A stretch of 45,294 nt of DNA, from NCBI RefSeq assembly GCF_002160815.1, contig NZ_NFLH01000020.1:1-45294 (forward strand). Reading direction: 5' to 3'. Below, piece after piece: positions 26,069-32,116 of this stretch. The position numbers and the translations under genes were made by a program. This DNA comes from Massilimicrobiota sp. An134. Its GTDB lineage: Bacteria; Bacillota_I; Bacilli_A; Erysipelotrichales; Coprobacillaceae. Under the pieces are notes generated by a model. That model ran no database searches. It saw only the letters and a program-made list of their open reading frames with translations, and was not told the DNA's origin. How positions within the stretch are numbered: the first letter of the stretch is position 1; the number at the start of each line of letters is the position of its first letter.

Positions 26069-26824
26069 TTATACCTTTTTGACAATCACATTTTGACTTT
26101 GTAAATATTCTTCACTTTCTTGAGGAATCATTCCATCTGTAACAACACAATAGACATCTTGTGTGGGCAATAAATTAACCAAACCTACTTGTTGAAACTT
26201 AGAAGACTCTGTCACAACAATCACATGAGCAGCCTGACGAGCCATATCTCGCACTGTTTCACTACGCATATAATCATTTCCAGTAAATCCCGTATTTCTT
26301 GAAAAACCATCTGTACCAATAAAAAACTTATCAACAAAGAACGCTTCAACGCAACGTCTTGTCATTGGACCTACAACAACCTGTGCTTCTTTTTGATATT
26401 CTCCGCCAAGTAAAATCAGTTTGACTTGAGAATATTGACGAATGTAATCAGCAATAAAAGAAGAATTCGTAATAATTGTAACATCTTTTTTTGTTGAAGC
26501 AATTTCTTGAGCCAGTAAGGCACAACAGGAACCAGATTCAATCATAATTGTTTCACCATCTTCAATCATCTGACAAGCTGATTTGGCTAATTGTTGTTTA
26601 ATATCATAATGATAGGCTAATCTATTATTCATATCATCCTGTCCATTCAGCGTCGCAAAGCCATGTTCTCTAACAATCAATCCTTTTTTCTCTAACATAT
26701 CCAAATCTTTACGTATTGTCACTTGTGACACACCAAGATTTTGAGATAATTCTGTAACATCCACTTTATTCTTTTCAGTTAATAACTCCAATATTTTTGT
26801 ATGACGCAATTCCATTTTCTTCAT
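26069..26824 (-). CDS. DeoR-family transcriptional regulator
   Basis: This 251-residue protein has an N-terminal helix-turn-helix (about residues 5-60, with VTELSQNLGVSQVTIRKDLDMLEKKG) and a DeoR effector domain with the conserved pattern IESGSCCALLAQEI, TNSSFIADY and FFIGTDGFS. DeoR proteins bind phosphorylated sugars, so control of the neighbouring sugar-phosphate locus is likely. The ATG at 26824 is preceded by AAGGTG 6 bases away; the frame runs further upstream through promoter-like sequence. A TTTGAAAGTT element upstream is shared with the glycyl radical enzyme promoter. Confidence 0.88.
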   Translation of the reverse strand: MKKMELRHTKILELLTEKNKVDVTELSQNLGVSQVTIRKDLDMLEKKGLIVREHGFATLNGQDDMNNRLAYHYDIKQQLAKSACQMIEDGETIMIESGSCCALLAQEIASTKKDVTIITNSSFIADYIRQYSQVKLILLGGEYQKEAQVVVGPMTRRCVEAFFVDKFFIGTDGFSRNTGFTGNDYMRSETVRDMARQAAHVIVVTESSKFQQVGLVNLLPTQDVYCVVTDGMIPQESEEYLQSQNVIVKKV

Positions 26825-26887
26825 ATTCATCACCTTAACATTTAGATTATCACATTCAACTTTCAAACGCAACTTTATATACCAAAG

Positions 26888-26914
26888 AAAAAAAGTAATC
26901 CGAAGATTACTTTT
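26888..26914 (-). terminator. strong UUCG-loop terminator of the 42-codon unit
   Basis: On the minus strand, a perfect 10-bp stem AAAAGTAATC/GATTACTTTT closes on a TTCG tetraloop and is followed by TTTC. It starts 3 bases past the stop of the 42-codon frame. Confidence 0.88.
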
Positions 26915-26916
26915 TA

Positions 26917-27045
26917 TCATACACAAAATGTGTCTGTTAAAGGATAGAATATATCATAGTTACAAGTATGTCTAGATCTAATCTGGCTTTTTAATCTAAA
27001 ATGACGATGAATAGGAGTATGAGGGCAACTATTTCTATCATTCAT
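26917..27045 (-). CDS. candidate 42-residue His/Cys-containing small protein under metal-type operators
   Basis: The open frame has 42 codons starting at ATG 27045, with GAGG close upstream (only about 2-3 bases, a weak ribosome site), and ends at TGA just before a strong terminator. The product is basic, with five His and three Cys (NSCPHTPIHRHFR, SRHTCNYD, a C-terminal FCV) and no membrane helix or signal peptide. It sits alone in a transcription unit of about 255 bases driven by a promoter with two GTTAG-N6-CTAAC dyads. I do not recognise the family. The transcript could instead be a small regulatory RNA with a fortuitous frame. Confidence 0.5.
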   Translation of the reverse strand: MNDRNSCPHTPIHRHFRLKSQIRSRHTCNYDIFYPLTDTFCV

Positions 27046-27090
27046 ATCCTCTTTTATTCTTTATATATCTTTACACGCTTAGATATATCG

Positions 27091-27177
27091 GTTAGGATTT
27101 GCTAACTTTTAGATATTATTAATAGTTAGCTTTAACTAACTCTATAATCAGTATACTATATATAATAAATTTGTCAA
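27091..27177 (-). promoter_or_regulatory. promoter with two metal-regulator-type operators for the 42-codon unit
   Basis: On the minus strand TTGACA (27177-27172) and TATACT (27155-27150) are 16 bases apart. Nine bases past the -10 lies GTTAGTTAAAGCTAAC (27140-27125). A second dyad, GTTAGCAAATCCTAAC, is at 27106-27091, 34 bp further on. Spacing of both sites relative to the -10 and to each other matches the feo promoter exactly. A DtxR/MntR-type iron or manganese repressor is the likely ligand. Confidence 0.75.
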
Positions 27178-27242
27178 TAGTTTATATGATTTTTTAATCA
27201 ATAAATTCATTGTTTTCCTTGTTGATTCAGCTATCAAAACAT

Positions 27243-27282
27243 ATTAAAAAAGATGTTATAAAACATATCATCTATAACATCT
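27243..27282 (-). terminator. intrinsic terminator of the feo operon
   Basis: A perfect 10-bp stem (27251-27260 with 27273-27282, arms AGATGTTATA/TATAACATCT) is followed by TTTTTT on the minus strand, downstream of the heavy-metal-domain gene. Confidence 0.85.
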
Positions 27283-27310
27283 CTTGATTACGATCATCTT
27301 CGACACTTTT

Positions 27311-27676
27311 CTATGAACAACTTATTGATTGAATATGATAACCAGCACTTTTTACAGCCTGATATAGCTCATTATCATTGATTTCTCGATCATAGAAAAT
27401 CGTCGCTGTCTGTGATTGAAGATCAACCTTTGCACTAACTCCATCAATCTTATTTATAGCATCCATGACCTGTTTGGCACAGTGATCACAATGCATTCCT
27501 TCAATTTTTAATAATTTCTTCCCAATAACAGGTGAAGTCAATTTCTTTTCTTGCATATCTAAACTTTCATGATTTCCACCACAACATGCTCCTTCACCTT
27601 TAAAGTGTCTGATACTTCCTTTTAATGCAAATCCTAATAAGACAATCACAATAATGATAATAATGGCATCAACCAT
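27311..27676 (-). CDS. membrane-anchored heavy-metal-associated (HMA) domain protein of the feo operon
   Basis: This 121-residue protein starts with one membrane helix (about 3-20) followed by a CC pair (Cys31-Cys32), like FeoB-associated Cys-rich proteins. A ferredoxin-like HMA domain (about 55-120) carries GMHCDHC (Cys63, Cys66), the metal-binding loop known from CopZ-type chaperones. The fusion of a FeoB-type anchor with an HMA domain suggests metal handling at the membrane near FeoB. Which metal it carries is not shown. It overlaps the 52-codon gene upstream by 8 bases and is the last gene of the operon. Confidence 0.8.
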   Translation of the reverse strand: MVDAIIIIIVIVLLGFALKGSIRHFKGEGACCGGNHESLDMQEKKLTSPVIGKKLLKIEGMHCDHCAKQVMDAINKIDGVSAKVDLQSQTATIFYDREINDNELYQAVKSAGYHIQSISCS

Positions 27677-27827
27677 GACGATCCCTTCTTTCCTGGAACT
27701 TTAAATCACGACGCTTATGAAACCACTTCTTTATTCGTTGAAATCCTAGAAAGGCTAACATTCCTATAATATAAACACCAATCACAATGATGAACATATA
27801 AAACATTGAACCTGTTGAATTACCCAT
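27669..27827 (-). CDS. small single-helix membrane protein (52 residues) inside the feo operon
   Basis: The short N-terminus (MGNSTGS) is followed by one hydrophobic helix (about residues 8-29) and a strongly basic tail with many Arg and Lys, predicting N-out/C-in topology. AAGGA lies 8 bases before the ATG. The ATG directly follows the stop of the Cys-rich gene, and its own stop overlaps the HMA gene start (8 bases), so it is certainly placed as a translated operon member. No metal ligands are obvious. I know no name for it; a small FeoB accessory subunit is possible. Confidence 0.75.
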   Translation of the reverse strand: MGNSTGSMFYMFIIVIGVYIIGMLAFLGFQRIKKWFHKRRDLKFQERRDRHG

Positions 27828-28022
27828 CTATAATTTCCTTTCTTTTTTCATTTTATCAGCAAAATATGTTTCTTTTAAATGACTCAAATCTCCACACCCA
27901 CTACATCCATCACATATTCCATGACAATCATTTTGTGCTCCATTTTTCTTTTGACGATGTCGCTGAAAAATGACAAATCCACAATATCCTATTATCAATA
28001 TAAGCACAATTATATCTGCCAT
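27828..28022 (-). CDS. FeoB-associated Cys-rich membrane protein
   Basis: This 64-residue protein has one membrane helix (about 3-20) and a cytosolic Cys cluster (Cys33, Cys37, Cys40, Cys43) in a CHGIC-x2-C-x2-C arrangement, typical of the small protein found downstream of FeoB in Firmicutes. The ATG at 28022 has AAAGGAG 9 bases upstream; a longer frame to 28061 lacks such a site. It probably assists ferrous iron passage or FeoB assembly. Confidence 0.85.
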   Translation of the reverse strand: MADIIVLILIIGYCGFVIFQRHRQKKNGAQNDCHGICDGCSGCGDLSHLKETYFADKMKKERKL

Positions 28023-28078
28023 TTTTTTCAACTCCTTTGATATGTCAAAACTGGACACCAAGGTATCCAGTTATTTGA

Positions 28079-30259
28079 TTATGAATTCACTTGAACTGAT
28101 CTTCTTGAATAAACTTTTTGATTTTTATATGGATCAGGTCTAAACAATAAGAATAATATCACAGCTGCTAAGACAAATGCAATAGCAGTCCAGATTCCAA
28201 AGGCTCCTCCCATCAGGAATGTTCCAATCTGATAAATACATAAACATACAACATAAGCGAAGACATTTTGGAAAATGATGGCAAACCAGAACCATTTACG
28301 AGATTGCATCTGTTGAGCCATAGTTGCAATAGCCGCAAGACATGGTGAATCTAATAAGTTGAAAATCAAGAATGATAAAGCAGATAAAGTTGTAGGGAAC
28401 CATGCTTGGACACCTTGAGCAACATTGACTGCATCTTCGACATCTCCAGCAACATTCGCCAATAATCCCATTGTTGAAACAATCGCTTCTTTCGCTGTAA
28501 ATCCTGAAAGCGAAGCAGCCACTGCCTGCCAGCTTCCAAATCCAAGTGGTGCAAAGATTGGAGCAATCAATCCACCAATCATTGCTAATAAACTATCGCC
28601 ACTCTCTACTAGTCCAAATTGTCCATCTACAAATCCATATGCACCTAAGAACCACATCACAACACAAGCTAAGAACAAGATTGTTCCAGCTTTAATAATA
28701 AATCCTTTTAATCTTTCCCATACATGTAATAAAACTGTTTTGGCAGATGGAATATGATATTGTGGTAATTCCATAACAAATGGTGCAGGTTTTCCAGAGA
28801 ATGGTTTTGTTTTCTTCAAAATAATAGCAGCAACCAATACGGCAACAATTCCCATAAAGTACATCATTGGCGCAACAAATGAACTTTCTGTATATCCAGC
28901 TGCTTCTCCTGCAATCACACCACCCATCAGTGCAATAACAGGAAGCTTCGCACCACATGGAATGAAAGTGGCTGTCATGATTGTTAAACGACGATCATTA
29001 TCCTGTTCAATTGTTTTAGAAGCCATGATTCCTGGAATACCACATCCTGAAGAAATTAATAATGGAATAAAGCTCTTTCCAGATAATCCAAAATGTCTAA
29101 ACACACGATCCATCACAAATGCAATACGAACCATGTATCCACAATCTTCTAAAATGGATAGGAATAAGAATAAAATAGCCATCTGTGGTACGAAACCAAG
29201 TACAGCTCCTAAACCACCAATAATTCCATCGACAACAAGTCCCTGAACAACTTCTCCAGTTCCAATACTTGTCAAGAAAGATCCAACAGCATCCTGAATC
29301 GCTACAACAAAGACATCATTTGTCCAATCTGTCACCCAAGTTCCTACTGTTGTGACAGATACATAATAAACAATAAACATCACAGCAATAAAGATAGGAA
29401 TACCTAAAATACGATTTGTTACAATTTTATCAATTTTATCTGATACTGTTAATTTTTCTCCACCTTTTTTTACAGTTGTAGAAATAATTTTTTGAATAAA
29501 TTGATAACGTTCATCAGTGACAATACTTTCCATATCATCATCATGTTTCTTTTCCAATGCTTCACGTTGTTGATCAATAAGAGTTTTATTCTGAATTTGA
29601 TTTCCAATACTTTCAACAACTTTACTATCATTTTCCAATAATTTAACAGCGTACCATCTCTTTTTACCTTCACTCATAGAAACAGGAAGCAATTTTTCAA
29701 CTTCTGCAATAGCTTTTTCCAATTCAGAAGAGAAGATATCTTTTGGTAAAGCCACTTCTTTTTTACGCGCAACTTTAATTGCTTCATCCATTAAATCATT
29801 TAACCCTGTCTGTTTTAAAGCTGATGTTTCAATAATTGGACAATTCAATAACATTGAAAGACGTTTTGTATCAATCTTAATATTTCTTTTTTTCAATAAA
29901 TCAGCCATATTTAAAGCAATCACAACCGGTACCCCAGTTTCAATCAATTGTGTTGTTAAATATAAGTTTCTTTCAATATTTGTAGCATCAACCAAATTAA
30001 TAATAACAGCTGGATTTTCATTTAAAATATAATCACGGCTGACCACTTCTTCTAATGTATATGGTGAAAGAGAATAAATACCAGGTAAGTCGGTAATAAT
30101 GATATCTTCATCTTTTCTCTTCCCTTTTAATTTTCCTTCTTTTTTCTCTACTGTAACACCAGGCCAGTTTCCAACATATTGGTTCGCTCCAGTAAGAGCA
30201 TTGAACATTGTTGTCTTTCCACAGTTAGGGTTACCAGCAAGAGCAATTTTCATATTCAT
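28079..30259 (-). CDS. feoB: ferrous iron transport protein B
   Basis: This 726-residue Fe(II) transporter has an N-terminal G-protein domain with G1 GNPNCGKTT (about 8-16), G3 DLPG and G4 NMAD, a helical GDI-like spacer (about 165-270), then the membrane part. The two Gate motifs each have a conserved Cys-Gly: LLISSGCGIPGIMA and TFIPCGAKLPV. The C-terminal tail is basic. A GGGGG-rich site precedes the ATG. The operon is feoA, feoA, feoB, Cys-rich protein, 52-residue membrane protein, HMA protein. Iron-responsive repression is suggested by two dyads at its promoter. Confidence 0.97.
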   Translation of the reverse strand: MNMKIALAGNPNCGKTTMFNALTGANQYVGNWPGVTVEKKEGKLKGKRKDEDIIITDLPGIYSLSPYTLEEVVSRDYILNENPAVIINLVDATNIERNLYLTTQLIETGVPVVIALNMADLLKKRNIKIDTKRLSMLLNCPIIETSALKQTGLNDLMDEAIKVARKKEVALPKDIFSSELEKAIAEVEKLLPVSMSEGKKRWYAVKLLENDSKVVESIGNQIQNKTLIDQQREALEKKHDDDMESIVTDERYQFIQKIISTTVKKGGEKLTVSDKIDKIVTNRILGIPIFIAVMFIVYYVSVTTVGTWVTDWTNDVFVVAIQDAVGSFLTSIGTGEVVQGLVVDGIIGGLGAVLGFVPQMAILFLFLSILEDCGYMVRIAFVMDRVFRHFGLSGKSFIPLLISSGCGIPGIMASKTIEQDNDRRLTIMTATFIPCGAKLPVIALMGGVIAGEAAGYTESSFVAPMMYFMGIVAVLVAAIILKKTKPFSGKPAPFVMELPQYHIPSAKTVLLHVWERLKGFIIKAGTILFLACVVMWFLGAYGFVDGQFGLVESGDSLLAMIGGLIAPIFAPLGFGSWQAVAASLSGFTAKEAIVSTMGLLANVAGDVEDAVNVAQGVQAWFPTTLSALSFLIFNLLDSPCLAAIATMAQQMQSRKWFWFAIIFQNVFAYVVCLCIYQIGTFLMGGAFGIWTAIAFVLAAVILFLLFRPDPYKNQKVYSRRSVQVNS

Positions 30260-30274
30260 AATCCAATACCCCCT

Positions 30275-30496
30275 CTATTTCACTTGGACACACTGCGCAT
30301 CCATTTTTCTTACAGATAATTCATATCCTCTGACTGTAATTTCTACAGGATCACCTAATGGTGCAACTTTTCTAATATATAGACTCGTTCCTTTAGTGAT
30401 TCCCATATCCATGATGCGTCGTTTATAAGCACTGTCCCCTTCTATTTTTGTAACAGTGACTGTACTTCCAACTTTCGCTTCACTTAAATTCATCAT
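30275..30496 (-). CDS. feoA: FeoA domain protein (second copy, next to feoB)
   Basis: This SH3-like small protein of about 73 residues is required for FeoB activity. It shows the FeoA pattern: leading NLSEAKVGSTVTVTKIEG, then RRIMDMGITKGTSLYIRKVAPLGDPVEI, and a last strand RGYELSVRK. There are three consecutive ATG codons; GGAGG is 4, 7 or 10 bases away. I chose the middle one (7). It is 15 bases upstream of feoB. Confidence 0.92.
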   Translation of the reverse strand: MMNLSEAKVGSTVTVTKIEGDSAYKRRIMDMGITKGTSLYIRKVAPLGDPVEITVRGYELSVRKMDAQCVQVK

Positions 30497-30528
30497 CATC
30501 TCTCCTCCCTTTTCAAACACCCTAAAAG

Positions 30529-30741
30529 CTATACCATGATATGACGTGCCATATCTTTGTTAATGGCAATTCTAGAATCTTTAATATTGACAATGACATT
30601 ACCTTCAATGGCAGATAAAACAGTAATTTCACTTCCAGCAACGAAACCAAGATTTTCCAAAAAACGCCTTGTTTCTTCATTGCCACCTATTCTGCGAATT
30701 GTATTCACTTCTCCAACACCAGCTAATGTTAATGGCATCAT
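30529..30741 (-). CDS. feoA: FeoA domain protein (first gene of the feo operon)
   Basis: This 70-residue FeoA-type protein (PLTLAGVGEVNTIRRIGG, RRFLENLGFVAGSEITVLSA, then NIKDSRIAINKDMARHI) differs clearly from the second copy. The ATG at 30741 has AAGGG 6 bases upstream; an ATG two codons before is too close. Paired FeoA proteins upstream of FeoB are known in Firmicutes and may form a heteromeric regulator of FeoB. Confidence 0.92.
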   Translation of the reverse strand: MMPLTLAGVGEVNTIRRIGGNEETRRFLENLGFVAGSEITVLSAIEGNVIVNIKDSRIAINKDMARHIMV

Positions 30742-30758
30742 AATCATCCCTTCTTTAT

Positions 30759-30846
30759 ATTAGTGTATGCTAACTCTTTGTTAAAAATATAAGTTAGACT
30801 TTACTAACCACATCATTAGAATACTCTTATTTCCTATCATTGTCAA
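30759..30846 (-). promoter_or_regulatory. feo operon promoter with two metal-regulator-type operators
   Basis: On the minus strand TTGACA (30846-30841) and TATTCT (30823-30818) are 17 bases apart. Nine bases past the -10 is GTTAGTAAAGTCTAAC (30808-30793). A second copy, GTTAGCATACACTAAT, with one mismatch, is at 30774-30759, 34 bp from the first. Binding there would block transcription of feoAAB. Confidence 0.82.
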
Positions 30847-31160
30847 TATTCAAAAGCAAAAAAGTAGCTATTTTCATGTATTCATGTATAATAATTTTTT
30901 TAGTTAACTTGATTTCAATTATCATTATATTCATTGAAAACCTCATTAAACATGCATTTTGTGATAAAATACTCTTATATGATCATTTTGTTATTCTTAT
31001 TTCGACATTAAAATGTAATATATTACATCAGTATTTCATATCATTTATTAATATAATGTTCAACTATTTAGTATTCTAAATCACACACCCTCATCTTTTA
31101 TAAACCCAAATATTCTATTTTATAAGTATTTAGAAGATTATAAAGCAAGAAAAAAATAGA
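30847..31160. other. AT-rich divergent intergenic region, no supported gene
   Basis: This region lies between the leftward feo promoter and the rightward 43-codon gene promoter. A hydrophobic open frame on the plus strand (30840-31079) starts only with TTG, lacks a ribosome site and overlaps the feo -35, so I do not call it. No hairpin terminator or RNA gene is evident. Confidence 0.5.
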
Positions 31161-31190
31161 GTTGACCATGACTAACTCATAATATATGAT
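31161..31190 (+). promoter_or_regulatory. promoter of the 43-codon / DUF1835-like operon, with a degenerate dyad
   Basis: TTGACC (31162-31167), a 17-base spacer and TATGAT (31185-31190). The -35 lies inside GTTGACCATGACTAAC (31161-31176), which matches GTTAG-N6-CTAAC with two mismatches in one arm. It could be a weaker member of the same regulon. Confidence 0.6.
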
Positions 31191-31233
31191 AATATTGTAA
31201 AAGCTTTTACACCATATTTAGGAGGAAAATTTT

Positions 31234-31365
31234 ATGAGAACAAACAAATTTACAAAAGGGCATAAAATCAAATGTACATTAGATTATACAGTGTCTTTAG
31301 TTAGTGGTCGTGTCCTTAATGGTGGACATATTACCAATACTGAACATGTCACAATTGTAAGATGA
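31234..31365 (+). CDS. small basic protein (43 residues), translationally coupled to the next gene
   Basis: AGGAGG lies 8 bases before the ATG, the clearest ribosome site in this stretch. The product is basic and beta-rich in appearance (KFTKGHKIKC, YTVSLVSGRVLNGGHI, EHVTIVR), with no helix, signal or metal motif beyond one Cys and three His. Its TGA overlaps the next ATG (ATGA), so the two proteins are made together. I do not recognise the family. Function is unknown; possibilities are a small partner or a leader peptide for the downstream protein. Confidence 0.7.
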   Translation: MRTNKFTKGHKIKCTLDYTVSLVSGRVLNGGHITNTEHVTIVR

Positions 31366-32069
31366 TTATGTTAGAATTATGTTTTGATATCAATACATAT
31401 CATATTTTGAAAATTCTTCAAGCTGAAAATGTTATTGATTCTTTTCATCGGATTATATATTTATATGATGATTTATCCATTGGTTCTTTGAATGTTAAAA
31501 ATCTAGAAGAACGTATAACTTCATTACAAAAGTTAAAAGTCAATTATGATTTTCATAGGATGATTCAAAATTATAAAGACATATTATCACAACTCAAAAA
31601 TCATCAGCAAATCAGAATATGGACTTCATCTTATGCCCATGAAAAAATAGGATTTTACATGATATGCTATATCTTATGTCAATTAAAACTTTATGATAAA
31701 CAGATATATTTATGTCAATCTGCCAAACTTCATAACAACAAATATGCAACGATGTTTTTAACTGCACCTGATGATTTTGTAACCTTGATGAAAAAAGCTG
31801 AAATCATAGACCCAAGTCAATATATCAAATTTGCTGAAAAATTGATTCAAGAAAATACACCATTAAGATTGAAAATCAATAACGAAATCGTTTCAGAACA
31901 AATTGATTATTTTGATAATATGATTCTATCATACAAAAAACAGTGCCCAAATATATCTGATCAAGATTTATGCAGTCACATATTATTTGATTATCATAAA
32001 CAAAATGATGCATTGATAAGAGATGATATGATATTGAATAGAATAAAATATTTGAAAAACAATCACTAG
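31362..32069 (+). CDS. DUF1835-like protein of unknown function
   Basis: This 235-residue soluble protein resembles DUF1835 proteins: an early strand-helix unit, then YLYDDLSIGSLN, a helical stretch, and IRIWTSSYAHEKIGFYMICYIL, with a helical C-terminal part (about 150-230) that may correspond to DUF3658. The similarity is from memory and not strong. The gene is coupled to the 43-codon gene, and a bidirectional terminator follows. The promoter may respond to the metal-type regulator. No enzymatic motif stands out. Confidence 0.6.
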   Translation: MIMLELCFDINTYHILKILQAENVIDSFHRIIYLYDDLSIGSLNVKNLEERITSLQKLKVNYDFHRMIQNYKDILSQLKNHQQIRIWTSSYAHEKIGFYMICYILCQLKLYDKQIYLCQSAKLHNNKYATMFLTAPDDFVTLMKKAEIIDPSQYIKFAEKLIQENTPLRLKINNEIVSEQIDYFDNMILSYKKQCPNISDQDLCSHILFDYHKQNDALIRDDMILNRIKYLKNNH

Positions 32070-32071
32070 TC

Positions 32072-32116
32072 AAAAAGTCCTCACATAGTCAAATCAACTA
32101 TATGAGGACTTTTTTA
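32072..32116. terminator. bidirectional intrinsic terminator
   Basis: A long stem (AAAAAGTCCTCA with TGAGGACTTTTTT, extended by ATAGT/ACTAT across one mismatch) has A- and T-runs on both sides. It serves both the DUF1835-like gene (plus) and the ABC pair (minus), which converge. Confidence 0.88.

Noticed and set aside
28366-29673. Frames on both strands within feoB
   Set aside because: Shadows of feoB; none has a ribosome site or recognisable domain.
30840-31079. Hydrophobic 79-codon plus-strand frame between feo and the 43-codon gene
   Set aside because: It starts with TTG, has no ribosome site, overlaps the feo -35 box and looks like translated AT-rich spacer.
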